This document shows positions 27,500 through 37,999 of a DNA stretch of 64,000 nt, one piece after another. The DNA lies in contig NZ_FNRO01000008.1 in NCBI RefSeq assembly GCF_900107745.1, positions 124,001-188,000 on the forward strand, given 5' to 3'. Source of the DNA: Variovorax sp. YR216. Its GTDB lineage: Bacteria > Pseudomonadota > Gammaproteobacteria > Burkholderiales > Burkholderiaceae_C. The stretch's first letter is position 1; each line of letters begins with the position of its first letter. The notes under the pieces were generated by a model. The model searched no databases and had not been told where the DNA came from. It saw nothing but the letters and a program-made list of their open reading frames with translations. The position numbers and the translations under genes were made by a program.

Positions 27500-28413
27500 A
27501 GCTTGTCGATCTTGGGGTCGAGCGCGTCGCGCAGGCCGTCGCCCAGGACGTTGAAGGCCAGCACGGTCAGGAAGATCGCGATCGCGGGGAACAGCGCGAC
27601 GTGCGGCGCATTCACCATGTCGGCACGCGCCTCGTTGAGCATCGCGCCCCACTCCGGCGTCGGCGGCTGCGCGCCCATACCCAGGAAGGAGAGGCTCGCG
27701 GCCGTGATGATCGAGGTGCCCACTCGCATCGTGAAGTACACGACGATCGAGGAGACCGTGCCCGGCAGGATGTGCCGCAGCAGGATGGTGCGGTCCGGGG
27801 CGCCGATGCTGCGCGTGGCCTCGATGTAGGTCAGGTTCTTCAGCACCAGCGTGTTGCCGCGCACCAGGCGCGCGAAGGCCGGCACGCTGAACACCGACAC
27901 CGCCACCACCACGTTGGTCATGCTGCTGCCCAGGATGGCGACCACGCCCAGCGCCAGCAGGATGCCGGGGAAGGCGAACAGCACGTCGGAGATGCGCATC
28001 ACGATGCGGTCCCACCAGCCGCCGTAGTAGCCGGCCAAGAGGCCCGCGGCGGTGCCGATGATCGCGCCGAGCACCACGGACAGGAAACCGGCAGCCAGCG
28101 AGATGCGCGCCCCCATGAGGATGCGGCTGAAGATGTCGCGCCCGAGCGGGTCGACGCCGAACCAGTGCTCGAGCGAAGGCCCTGCGTTGATGCGGTCGTA
28201 GTCGAAGAAGTTCTCGGCGTCGTACGGCGCGATCCACGGCGCCAGCACGGCCACCAGCACCAGCAGGATGACGAACGCCAGCGCACCGAGCGCCACGTGC
28301 TGCTTGCGGAACTTGCGCCAGAACTCGCTCCACGGCGTGCGCACCGCGGCAGCGGCCGTGTCGACGGGCGCAACGCGCGGGACGGAATCGCCGTTGGCGG
28401 GAACAGTGCTCAT
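27496..28413 (-). CDS. gsiD: Peptide ABC transporter permease, GsiD/DppC type
   Basis: 305 residues with about six membrane helices and an N-terminal oligopeptide-permease extension. LGTDxxGRD-type WFGVDPLGRDIFSR is present, and the EAA loop matches GAPDRTILLRHILPG. It pairs with the upstream GsiC-like permease, which ends 7 bases before. Assignment to glutathione/dipeptide uptake comes from operon order, not from specific residues. Confidence 0.9.
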   Translation of the reverse strand: MSTVPANGDSVPRVAPVDTAAAAVRTPWSEFWRKFRKQHVALGALAFVILLVLVAVLAPWIAPYDAENFFDYDRINAGPSLEHWFGVDPLGRDIFSRILMGARISLAAGFLSVVLGAIIGTAAGLLAGYYGGWWDRIVMRISDVLFAFPGILLALGVVAILGSSMTNVVVAVSVFSVPAFARLVRGNTLVLKNLTYIEATRSIGAPDRTILLRHILPGTVSSIVVYFTMRVGTSIITAASLSFLGMGAQPPTPEWGAMLNEARADMVNAPHVALFPAIAIFLTVLAFNVLGDGLRDALDPKIDKL

Positions 28414-28420
28414 GGCCGGC

Positions 28421-29344
28421 TCACTTGTTGAAACGGATGGTGGGGTTGATGAAGCCGTACAGCACGTCCACCACCAGGTTGATCAGGATGAATTCCAGCG
28501 AGAACAGCAGCACCAGCGTCTGGATCACCGGGTAGTCGCGCATGGTCACCGAATCGATCAGCAGCCGGCCGACGCCGGGCCAGTTGAACACCGCCTCGAC
28601 CACGATGGAGCCGCCCAGCAGAAAGCCGAACTGCAGCCCCATCATCGTGACCACCGGAATCAGCGCGTTGCGCAGGCAGTGCTTGAGGATCACGCGCTTT
28701 TCCGCCACGCCCTTGGCGCGCGCGGTGCGCACGAAGTCCTCCTGGATCACCTCGACGAAAGAGGCCCTCGTGAAGCGCGCCATCACCGCGGCGACCGCCG
28801 CGCCCAATGTGAGCGAGGGCAGGATGTAGTGGCGCCAGCTGTCGGCGCCGACCGTGGGCAGCCACCCGAGGCCCACCGAGAAGATCTCCATCAGCACCAT
28901 GCCCAGGGCGAAGGCCGGGAATGAAATGCCCGAGACCGCCAGCGTCATGCCCACCCGGTCGGGCCACTGGTTGCGGTACACCGCCGAGACGATGCCGATG
29001 CCCATCCCGAACAGCACCGCCCAGGCCATGCTGGTGATGGTGAGCATGACCGTGGGGAACAGGCGCTCGAAGATCTCCGCCGACACCGGGCGGCGCGTGC
29101 GGATCGAAGTGCCGAAGTCGCCTTGCAGCATGTGGCCGAAGAAGCTCGCGAACTGCTGGTGGAGTGGGCGGTCGAGGCCCAGGTCCTTGCGCACCAGGGC
29201 CACCGTCTGCTCGTCCGCGTCCTGGCCCGCGGCCAGACGCGCCGGATCGCCCGGCAGCATGTGGACGAACAGGAACACCAGCACCGCGACGATGAGCAGC
29301 GTCGGGATCAGGCCGACGAGTCGTTTCAGGAAATAGCTGAGCAT
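28421..29344 (-). CDS. gsiC: Peptide ABC transporter permease, GsiC/DppB type
   Basis: 307 residues with the binding-protein-dependent transport inner-membrane domain. The N-terminus MLSYFLKRLVGLIPTLLIVA and the loop region RTARAKGVAEKRVILKHCLR with RNALIPV are characteristic of DppB/OppB permeases. It lies 37 bases downstream of the binding-protein gene. Confidence 0.92.
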   Translation of the reverse strand: MLSYFLKRLVGLIPTLLIVAVLVFLFVHMLPGDPARLAAGQDADEQTVALVRKDLGLDRPLHQQFASFFGHMLQGDFGTSIRTRRPVSAEIFERLFPTVMLTITSMAWAVLFGMGIGIVSAVYRNQWPDRVGMTLAVSGISFPAFALGMVLMEIFSVGLGWLPTVGADSWRHYILPSLTLGAAVAAVMARFTRASFVEVIQEDFVRTARAKGVAEKRVILKHCLRNALIPVVTMMGLQFGFLLGGSIVVEAVFNWPGVGRLLIDSVTMRDYPVIQTLVLLFSLEFILINLVVDVLYGFINPTIRFNK

Positions 29345-29381
29345 GGGAGGCCGGTGCGTCCTGGCGTGACGTGCGTGGCGA

Positions 29382-30935
29382 TCAGTCGCTGATCGCGATG
29401 GCGTCCATGTTGATGTTTCCGTCGGGCATCACGTGCACACCCGACAGGCGCTTGGACGTGGCCGCGAGGTTCATCTCGGTGACCAGCGGCACGCGCGGCA
29501 GATCCTTGAGGATCTGCTCCTGCGTCTTCTTGTAGAGCGCGGCGCGTTCGCCTTCGTCGGTGGTGACCAGCGCGCGGGCGATGCTCTGGTCCACCAGCTC
29601 GTTCTTGTAGAAGGACACGTTCTGGAGCTTGGGCGCCCAGGACTCCGAGGCGAACAGCGGACGCAGCGCCCAGTCGGCCTCACCGGTGGAGGACGACCAG
29701 CCGATGTAGTACAGGCGCACCTTGGCCGTGGCCGGATCGGGCCAGGCATCGACCCATTCCGTGCGCTGGCCGACCTCGAGCGCCTGCACCTGCAGCTTGA
29801 TGCCCACTTGCGCGAGCTGCTGCTGCACGAACTGGAGCACCTTGTTGGTCGTCGTGTTGGCGTAGCCGCCCCACAGCACGGATTCGAAGCCGTTGGGATA
29901 GCCGGCTTCCTTCAGAAGCTCGCGCGCCTTCTTCAGGTCATAGGGAACGGGCGGCATCTTCTCGGCGTACTTCACGCCCTGCGGCACGACGCCCTCGGCC
30001 GGCATGGCAAAGCCGCTGAAGGCCACCTTCGCCAGCGCTTCCTTGTTGATGGCGTAGGCGATGGCTTCGCGCACCTTGGGGTTGTCATAGGGCTTCTGCA
30101 GCATGTTGAAGCTCAGGAAGCGGGTGATGATCGACGGCGTCACCGCGACGTTCACCTTGTCGCTCTTCTTGAGCAGCTCGACCTGCTCGTAGGGCAGCGG
30201 GAAGGCGAAATCGGCTTCGCCGGTCTGCAGCATCGCCGCGCGCGTGTTGTTCTCGAGCACCGGCTTCCAGCTCACGCTCTCGACCTTGGGGTAGCCCTTC
30301 TTCCAGTAGCCGTCGAACTTCTTGCCCTTGACGGCCTCGGTCTGCTTCCACTCGACGAATTCGAACGGGCCGGTGCCCACGGGGTGGAAGGCGATGTCCT
30401 TGTTGCCCCACTTCTTGAGCGCGGTGGGCGAGATCATCGCGGCCGAGCCGTGCGCCAGCGTGTTGATGAAAGGCGCGAAGGGCTCCTTGAGCGTGATGCG
30501 CACGGTGGAAGGATTCACCGCCTCGACCTTGCTCACGCGGTTGAACTGGTTCGCGCGCAGCAGCTTGTTCTCGGGGTTCATCACGCGGTCGAGCACGAAC
30601 TTCACCGCCTCGGCATTGAAGTCGCTGCCGTCGTGAAACTTCACGCCCTGGCGCAGCTTCAGGGTGTAGACCAGTCCATCCTTCGACACCTCGTAGCCCT
30701 CGGCCAGCACCGGCACGACCTTGAGGTCCTTGTCGAACTGGAACAGTCCTTCGTAGAACGACTTGGTGACCGCGGTCGTGATGGTGGTGTTGGTGTTGTA
30801 GGGGTCCAGCGTCTCGGGCTGGTAGCCGATGGCCAGCACGACGTCCTTGGCGGCGAGCGCGCTGCCGCTGGCGGCGAGTCCAGCGAGCGCAAGGGCCACG
30901 GCCAGGAAGCGGGGCAGGTGGCGAGGGTTCTTCAT
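29382..30935 (-). CDS. gsiB: Peptide ABC transporter substrate-binding protein, GsiB type
   Basis: 517 residues. The signal peptide ends near SALAAKD. This is a class C solute-binding protein (SBP_bac_5): YQPETLDPYNTNTT, EGLFQFDKDLKVVPVLAEGY and LRQGVKFHDGSDFNAEAVKF are family blocks. No lipobox cysteine is seen, so it should be a free periplasmic protein. The order ATPase, binding protein, two permeases equals E. coli gsiABCD, which follows iaaA there as here. Confidence 0.92.
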   Translation of the reverse strand: MKNPRHLPRFLAVALALAGLAASGSALAAKDVVLAIGYQPETLDPYNTNTTITTAVTKSFYEGLFQFDKDLKVVPVLAEGYEVSKDGLVYTLKLRQGVKFHDGSDFNAEAVKFVLDRVMNPENKLLRANQFNRVSKVEAVNPSTVRITLKEPFAPFINTLAHGSAAMISPTALKKWGNKDIAFHPVGTGPFEFVEWKQTEAVKGKKFDGYWKKGYPKVESVSWKPVLENNTRAAMLQTGEADFAFPLPYEQVELLKKSDKVNVAVTPSIITRFLSFNMLQKPYDNPKVREAIAYAINKEALAKVAFSGFAMPAEGVVPQGVKYAEKMPPVPYDLKKARELLKEAGYPNGFESVLWGGYANTTTNKVLQFVQQQLAQVGIKLQVQALEVGQRTEWVDAWPDPATAKVRLYYIGWSSSTGEADWALRPLFASESWAPKLQNVSFYKNELVDQSIARALVTTDEGERAALYKKTQEQILKDLPRVPLVTEMNLAATSKRLSGVHVMPDGNINMDAIAISD

Positions 30936-31004
30936 GTGTCTGTCTCCTTTGAAGTCGATTGAGTGAGCGAAAGTGAAAAAGGACGCGGCAGGAGGCCTCG
31001 CGCC

Positions 31005-32900
<1,896 letters not shown>

Positions 32901-32921
32901 GGTCTCTCGCGAGGTCGCGAC

Positions 32922-33899
32922 TCAGCGGTGAATGGCGGTGATGGACGGCTCGGCGCCGCGGGCATGACCGCGGTACATGCCCTCGGTGTTGAAGCACAGG
33001 CTCAGGTGCCCCTCGCGGTCGACGGCGATCAGGCCGCCGCTGCCGCGCGCGCCGGCGATGGCCGGCAGGGTCTGCATGACGACCGCTTCGGTGGCCTGCG
33101 CCAGCGACTGGCCGGCGTAGCGCATGCGCGCGCAGACGTCGTAGGCCGCGGCGGCGCGGATGAAGATCTCGCCGCTGCCGGTGCACGAGACCGCGGCCGT
33201 GCGGTCGTCGGCGTAGGTGCCCGCGCCGATGAGCGGCGAATCGCCGATGCGGCCCACGCGCTTGTTGGTCATGCCACCGGTGGACGTGGCCGCGGCGAGG
33301 TGGCCGCGCGTGTCGAGCGCGACAGCGCCCACGGTGCCCATCTTGCGGTCTTCGTCGAGCGGCGCTTCGGCGGCAGCCGCTGCCAGCGCGGCGCCGTCGT
33401 GGTCGAGCGTGACGCGCCCTGCAGCGCGCACGCGATGCAGCTGGTCGCGGCGCGCCTCGGTGGAGAAGTACGAGGGATCGACCAGTTCCAGGCCGCGTTC
33501 ACGCGCGAAGGCTTCGGCGCCGGCACCGGCGAGCAGCACATGCGCGCCGTCCTCCATCACGGCGCGCGCGGCCCGCACCGGTCGGCGGATGCGGCTCACG
33601 CCCGCGATGGCTCCGGCGCGCAGGTCAATGCCATCCATCACCGCGGCATCGAGCTCATGCGTTTCGTCGTGGGTGAACACCGCGCCGTGGCCGGCGTTGA
33701 ACAGCGGACAGTCCTCGAGCATCTCGACCGCGAGGCACACGGCGTCGACGGCCGCGCCGCCGCCCAGCAGCAGCTTCTGGGCGGCCTGCACGATGGCATG
33801 CAGCGCCTCGTGGTAGCCGCGGGCGGCGTCCTGGCTGAGCGCGGCGGCACTGATGGTGCCGGCGCCACCGTGGATGGCGATGACAGGCGAGGTGTTCAT
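32922..33899 (-). CDS. iaaA: Isoaspartyl peptidase/L-asparaginase, IaaA type
   Basis: 325 residues, plant-type Ntn-hydrolase. The precursor would self-cleave before Thr189 in KMGTVGAVALD. The N-terminal IAIHGGAGTI and the later GGMTNKRVGRIGDSPLIGAG and CTGSGE motifs are typical. These enzymes hydrolyse beta-aspartyl dipeptides arising from protein ageing and have weak asparaginase activity. Its ATG overlaps the RpiR regulator stop by 4 bases. Together with the GsiABCD transporter this reproduces the E. coli iaaA-gsiABCD order. Confidence 0.93.
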   Translation of the reverse strand: MNTSPVIAIHGGAGTISAAALSQDAARGYHEALHAIVQAAQKLLLGGGAAVDAVCLAVEMLEDCPLFNAGHGAVFTHDETHELDAAVMDGIDLRAGAIAGVSRIRRPVRAARAVMEDGAHVLLAGAGAEAFARERGLELVDPSYFSTEARRDQLHRVRAAGRVTLDHDGAALAAAAAEAPLDEDRKMGTVGAVALDTRGHLAAATSTGGMTNKRVGRIGDSPLIGAGTYADDRTAAVSCTGSGEIFIRAAAAYDVCARMRYAGQSLAQATEAVVMQTLPAIAGARGSGGLIAVDREGHLSLCFNTEGMYRGHARGAEPSITAIHR

Positions 33900-34855
33900 G
33901 AGGATCGCTTGCGTTGGGAAGCTTGTTTGGGTCCGGCGTCCGCATCGGGCGGCATCACCTGCAGCCCGGACGCGCCATGCAGCCAGGGCGCCAGGGTTTC
34001 GACGACGCGGCCCGCCACCTGGAAGGCGCCAGGCGCACGCAGCGCGACGGCACTGGTCAGCGCCTCGATGAGGGCGAGCGCGCTGGTCTCGCAGTTGGGA
34101 CGGTAGCGCGAGCGGGTCTGCGCATAGAGGGCCACGTCGGCCAGCGGCGCCAGCGGCGAGCTGGGTCGATCGGTGATGGCCAGCACCTGCATGCCGCGCG
34201 CGCGCGCGGTCTTGGCCAGTGTGACGGTATCGACGAGGTAGCGCGGAAAGGTCAGCGCGATCAGCACGTCTTCAGGGCCGCTGCGGATCAGCGCCCGCGC
34301 AGCGCTGCTGACGCCGCCCACGCCGGCCAGCGTCCGCACGTCGGCGCAGTAGGAGTCGAGGCCATGCGCGAGCAGGCCCGCGAGCCAGCCACTGGCGCCG
34401 AAGCCGACGACGGAGACGGTACGTGCCGCCAGGATGCGGCGCACCGCCTCTTCGCATGCCGCGTAGTCCAGCGACTTGCGCGTGGCCTCGACGTTGTGCT
34501 GGGTTTCCTCCAGCGAACTGGCGAAGACCTCGGCCACCGTGCTCGGCTGCGCGAGGTTGCCGCGCAGCTGCTCCACCGGCGCGAGCAGCGCCTCGAAGCC
34601 TCGCACCAGTTCGGCCCGGAAGCTCGGGTAGCCCTCGAAGCCCAGGGCACGCGCAAAGCGGTTGGCCGTGGCCACCGAGACGCCCACCGAGTTTGCAAGC
34701 TCGTCGATCGGCTGCGTGGCGACCTCCAGCGGATGGGCGAGCACGTGGTCGGCCATCTTGCGGTGCGCACGGGTCAGGCGTGGCAGGGCGTGCGCGATAC
34801 GGCGCGCCACGGTGGTGTTGTCGCTGGCTTCGGGGAATTCCACGAGGGAGGGCAC
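33896..34855 (-). CDS. MurR/RpiR family transcriptional regulator
   Basis: 319 residues. The N-terminal HTH_6 domain (~15-90) contains IDELANSVGVSVATANRFAR and GFEGYPSFRAEL. The C-terminal SIS sugar-phosphate-binding domain (~130-260) has SVVGFGASGW. It is the promoter-proximal gene of the peptide operon, with a 4-base overlap into iaaA, so it probably autoregulates the whole unit. The SIS domain suggests a phosphosugar or amino-sugar effector, perhaps tied to cell-wall peptides, but this is inference. Confidence 0.9.
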   Translation of the reverse strand: MPSLVEFPEASDNTTVARRIAHALPRLTRAHRKMADHVLAHPLEVATQPIDELANSVGVSVATANRFARALGFEGYPSFRAELVRGFEALLAPVEQLRGNLAQPSTVAEVFASSLEETQHNVEATRKSLDYAACEEAVRRILAARTVSVVGFGASGWLAGLLAHGLDSYCADVRTLAGVGGVSSAARALIRSGPEDVLIALTFPRYLVDTVTLAKTARARGMQVLAITDRPSSPLAPLADVALYAQTRSRYRPNCETSALALIEALTSAVALRAPGAFQVAGRVVETLAPWLHGASGLQVMPPDADAGPKQASQRKRSS

Positions 34856-34882
34856 TTGAGAGGGCGAATGAGAATCGAATTA

Positions 34883-34921
34883 CAAATATATCCTCTATTT
34901 GAAAATTTTTGGTCAAATTTG
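34883..34921. promoter_or_regulatory. Candidate RpiR operator in an AT-rich promoter
   Basis: CAAATA-N7-TATTTG (34883-34901) is a perfect inverted repeat 28 bases before the regulator start. An 8-base palindrome CAAATTTG (34914-34921) lies next to it. This ~60-base stretch is strongly AT-rich within GC-rich DNA. On the minus strand a TTGACC lies upstream, suitable for a -35 box, but no -10 box is spaced perfectly. Confidence 0.5.
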
Positions 34922-34995
34922 AGCGACAAAACCCGTTCGAAGCCCCAAAGCCGGGTAAACCCCGATCGGAGCGGGCGGCAATGGACAGGGAAAGA

Positions 34996-35463
34996 TCAGT
35001 CGTCGAAATCGGCGCGCAGCACTTTGCCGATCACGGCGCTCGAGAAGCCTCGCGCGAGCAGAAAGCGCGCTTGCCGCGCACGCTGGGTCATGTCCTGCGG
35101 CAATTCCCCGAAGCGTCGGCGCCACACGTCGCGCGCGCGGTCCAGCTCCGTGTCCTGCAGGCTTGCCACAGCCTGCGCCACCGCTTCGGGCGCGATGCCC
35201 TTGTGCAGCAGCTCCTGGCGTACACGTGCGGCGCCGAGCCGGCCCGAGCGCTGGTGCAACACCGACTGCACCACCCTTGTTTCGCTGATGAAGTCCTTGG
35301 CCGCCAGCTCGTCGAGTGCGCGGGCCAGCGTGCCGGGCTCTTCCTCGTACTTGCGCAGCTTTCGCTCGAGCTCGGCGCGCGAATGTTCGCGCTGGCTGAG
35401 CAGGCGCAGGGCGCGGCCCTTGAGCGACGGGCCCGCCCTTCCCTCTTCCCTTTTACTTGTCAC
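34996..35463 (-). CDS. recX: RecX regulatory protein
   Basis: 155 residues. RecX binds RecA filaments and limits recombinase activity. The repeated three-helix units are visible: RALRLLSQREHSRAELERKL, LDELAAKDFISETRVVQSVL, and QRARQARFLLARGFSSAVIG. The GTG at 35463 is taken as start; it overlaps the recA 3' end by 11 bases. The longer open frame lies wholly inside recA and is not protein-like. RecX is transcribed with recA. Confidence 0.92.
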   Translation of the reverse strand: MTSKREEGRAGPSLKGRALRLLSQREHSRAELERKLRKYEEEPGTLARALDELAAKDFISETRVVQSVLHQRSGRLGAARVRQELLHKGIAPEAVAQAVASLQDTELDRARDVWRRRFGELPQDMTQRARQARFLLARGFSSAVIGKVLRADFDD

Positions 35464-36541
35464 CCTTCGCAGGCTTTTCGGACGGTGCCTCGGCCGCCGC
35501 TTCCGCAGCCAGCAGCGGGATGCCCAGCGACTCGCGCACCTTGTTCTCGATCTCGCGCGCCAGCTCGCGGTTCTCGCGCAGGAATTCGCGCGCGTTGTCG
35601 CGGCCTTGGCCGATCTTCTCGCCGTTGTAGGCATACCAGGCGCCCGACTTGTCGATGATCTTGGCGTTCACGCCCATGTCGATGATCTCGCCCTCGCGGC
35701 TGATGCCCTCGCCGAACAGGATGTCGAACTCCGCCGTCTTGAAGGGCGGCGACACCTTGTTCTTGACCACCTTGACCTTGGTCTCGTTGCCGATCGCCTC
35801 GTCGCCCTTCTTGATGGTGCCGATGCGACGGATGTCCAGGCGCACCGAAGCGTAGAACTTCAGCGCGTTGCCGCCGGTGGTGGTTTCGGGCGAGCCGAAC
35901 ATCACGCCGATCTTCATGCGGATCTGGTTGATGAAGATGACCATGCAGTTGGTCTTCTTGATCGTGGAGGTCAACTTGCGCAGGGCCTGGCTCATGAGGC
36001 GGGCCTGCAAGCCGGGCAGCGAGTCGCCCATTTCGCCTTCGATTTCGGCCTTGGGCGTGAGCGCGGCGACCGAGTCGACCACGATCAGGTCGACCGCGCC
36101 CGAACGCACCAGCGAATCGACGATCTCGAGTGCCTGCTCGCCGGTGTCTGGCTGGCTGATGAGCAGATCCGACAGATTGACACCGAGCTTCTGCGCATAT
36201 TGCACGTCGAGCGCGTGCTCGGCATCGACGAAGGCGCAGGTGCCAGCCTGGCGCTGCATCTCGGCGATGACCTGCAAGGTGAGCGTGGTCTTGCCCGAGG
36301 ATTCCGGACCGTAGATTTCGATCACGCGCCCGCGCGGCAATCCGCCAACGCCCAGCGCAATATCAAGGCCGAGCGAGCCCGTGGACACCACTTGGATGTC
36401 CTCCAGCGCCTCGCCCTCGCCCAGACGCATGATCGTGCCCTTGCCAAACTGCTTTTCAATCTGGGCCAGCGCGGCCTGAAGGGCCTTGGCCTTTTCAGTG
36501 TTGGCACCGGAGATGCTTGCGCCCTTGACGACTGCGTCCAT
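35453..36541 (-). CDS. recA: Recombinase RecA
   Basis: 362 residues, standard for beta-proteobacteria. Walker A is GPESSGKTT, Walker B is in LIVVDSVAALTPK, and the L1/L2 loops and FINQIRMKIGVMFG are fully conserved. The acidic, Glu/Ala/Lys-rich C-terminus is as expected. The start at 36541 follows AAGGAG at 36546-36551 (minus strand). A LexA-type box 64 bases upstream indicates SOS control. It is divergent from the MarR gene. Confidence 0.98.
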   Translation of the reverse strand: MDAVVKGASISGANTEKAKALQAALAQIEKQFGKGTIMRLGEGEALEDIQVVSTGSLGLDIALGVGGLPRGRVIEIYGPESSGKTTLTLQVIAEMQRQAGTCAFVDAEHALDVQYAQKLGVNLSDLLISQPDTGEQALEIVDSLVRSGAVDLIVVDSVAALTPKAEIEGEMGDSLPGLQARLMSQALRKLTSTIKKTNCMVIFINQIRMKIGVMFGSPETTTGGNALKFYASVRLDIRRIGTIKKGDEAIGNETKVKVVKNKVSPPFKTAEFDILFGEGISREGEIIDMGVNAKIIDKSGAWYAYNGEKIGQGRDNAREFLRENRELAREIENKVRESLGIPLLAAEAAAEAPSEKPAKGDK

Positions 36542-36604
36542 CTGGAAACTCCTTGAAATATCAATGGGTTGTATTGAATTCATCCCGCTGCGCTTAACCA
36601 CAGG

Positions 36605-36620
36605 CTGGATGCTTGAACAG
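36605..36620 (-). promoter_or_regulatory. LexA (SOS) box of recA
   Basis: On the minus strand this reads CTGTTCAAGCATCCAG, flanked by TA on the 5' side. It has the CTG-N10-CAG form of proteobacterial LexA sites, with one imperfect position against CTGT-N8-ACAG. Its place 64 bases before recA is right for an SOS operator. Confidence 0.75.
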
Positions 36621-36665
36621 TAGTGTAGGGGCCAATGGATCGGCATTGGCCCATTTTTTGGTCAG

Positions 36666-36682
36666 TTTGATTTACTATCAAA
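36666..36682. promoter_or_regulatory. Candidate MarR autoregulatory operator
   Basis: TTTGAT-TTACT-ATCAAA is a perfect 6-base inverted repeat ending 5 bases before the MarR ATG. Its size and position fit an autorepressor site. It would also block the ribosome-binding region if transcribed. Confidence 0.55.
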
Positions 36683-36687
36683 TCGCC

Positions 36688-37173
36688 ATGGCCGATCAAC
36701 TCTCTTCCGCAGACCACGACGCCTGGCGTCAGACCCACCTGGGCCGGTTGCTCGGCCATGCCATGCGCCGCTTCGACGAGCGCGTGCTCAGCCTGATGGC
36801 GCACGACGCGGACGTGCCCCTTGCGCTTTCGAACCTTGCGGCACGCGCGCAGGTCAGCGCCGCGCACATCCACATCACGCGGCACCTGTCGCGCGACGGC
36901 TCGCGCCTGACCGAACTGGCCGAGCGTGCCGGCATGACCAAGCAGGCGATGGGCACGCTGGTCGACCAGTGCGAGGCCTGGGGACTGGTCACGCGCGAGC
37001 CCGATCCGCTCGATGCAAGGGCCCGCCGCGTGATGTTCACCGCCGATGGCCTGGCATGGCTCGAAGCCTTCCGCAACGCGGTGGCGCAGGCCGAATCCGA
37101 GTTCCGCGCGAGCGTCGGCGACGAGATCGCCACCGTAGTAACCATCGGCCTCGAAGCCTACGCAGCCGCCTAG
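36688..37173 (+). CDS. MarR family transcriptional regulator
   Basis: 161 residues. The winged helix region is clear: ITRHLSRDGSRLTELAERAG, MTKQAMGTLVDQCEAWGLV and REPDPLDARARRVMFTADGL, where the last block is the wing. The start at 36688 is preferred because the upstream extension crosses the operator-like palindrome. No conserved target gene adjoins it except recA, which is divergent. Confidence 0.9.
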   Translation: MADQLSSADHDAWRQTHLGRLLGHAMRRFDERVLSLMAHDADVPLALSNLAARAQVSAAHIHITRHLSRDGSRLTELAERAGMTKQAMGTLVDQCEAWGLVTREPDPLDARARRVMFTADGLAWLEAFRNAVAQAESEFRASVGDEIATVVTIGLEAYAAA

Positions 37174-37193
37174 AATTTCAAAGGTGGGCCCGA

Positions 37194-37290
37194 CCAAGCC
37201 AGGAACCCCGCGGAACCGGCTTTGCCGGGCCGCCGGGGTTGCCCCCGGAGAGGGGGTGCAGAGCCACACGAAGTGGGCGAGGCTGGGGGT
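37194..37290 (+). repeat. Dispersed hairpin repeat, copy C
   Basis: Bases 37208-37290 match copy B (1864-1946) over 83 nt with about four differences and no gaps. The two hairpins and the CACACGAAGTGGGCGAGG tail are conserved. The element ends only 9 bases before the response-regulator start codon, so it makes up nearly all of that gene's leader and lies between it and marR. Confidence 0.8.
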
Positions 37291-37299
37291 GAACTCAAG

Positions 37300-37974
37300 A
37301 TGCGAATACTCATTGCGGAAGACGATCAGGTGCTGGCCGATGCCCTGCTGCGCAGCCTGCGCACCTCCGGTTCGGCGGTCGATCATGTGGCGACGGGCTC
37401 GCAAGCCGACGCGGCCCTGATGACCAACAGCGAATTCGACCTGTTGATCCTCGACCTCGGCCTGCCGAACATGCACGGCCTGGAGATCCTCAAGCGGCTG
37501 CGTGCGCGCGGCTCGCAACTGCCGGTGCTCGTGCTCACCGCCGCGGACAGCGTGGAGGAACGCGTCAAGGGCCTCGACTACGGCGCCGACGACTACATGG
37601 CCAAACCCTTCTCGCTGCAGGAACTGGAGGCCCGCGTGCGCGCGCTCACCCGGCGCGGCATGGGCGGCACGAGCAATGCGATCAAGCATGGTCCGCTGGT
37701 CTACGACCAGGCCGGTCGCGTGGCGACCATCGACGGCAAGATGATCGAACTCTCTGCGCGCGAACTCGGCCTGCTCGAAGTCCTGCTGCAGCGCGCGGGC
37801 CGTCTCGTCAGCAAGGACCAGCTCGTGGAGCGCCTGTGCGAATGGGGCGAAGAGGTCAGCCTGAACGCGATCGAGGTCTACATCCATCGCCTGCGCAAGA
37901 AGATCGAAAAGGGCCCGGTGCGCATCGCGACCGTGCGCGGCCTCGGCTACTGCCTGGAAAAAATCCCTTCCTGA
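37300..37974 (+). CDS. OmpR-family response regulator (TctD/QseB-like)
   Basis: 224 residues. The receiver domain has the acidic pair EDD at 7-9, phosphorylation site Asp52 in LILDLGLPNMHG and the Lys in YMAKPFS. The C-terminal winged helix contains ELSARELGLLEVLLQRAGRL and the recognition region NAIEVYIHRLRKKI. The start is the ATG at 37300, right after the dispersed repeat. It is followed by its sensor kinase after 25 bases. Confidence 0.94.
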   Translation: MRILIAEDDQVLADALLRSLRTSGSAVDHVATGSQADAALMTNSEFDLLILDLGLPNMHGLEILKRLRARGSQLPVLVLTAADSVEERVKGLDYGADDYMAKPFSLQELEARVRALTRRGMGGTSNAIKHGPLVYDQAGRVATIDGKMIELSARELGLLEVLLQRAGRLVSKDQLVERLCEWGEEVSLNAIEVYIHRLRKKIEKGPVRIATVRGLGYCLEKIPS

Positions 37975-37999
37975 TGCCCAGATCACCGGCCGGGCGAGC

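Noticed and set aside
33914..36556. Plus-strand frame of 880 residues opposite rpiR, recX and recA
   Set aside because: Antisense shadow of clearly identified genes.
37222..37299. N-terminal extension of the response regulator into the repeat
   Set aside because: The in-frame upstream start lies inside the dispersed repeat, and the receiver domain begins properly at 37300.
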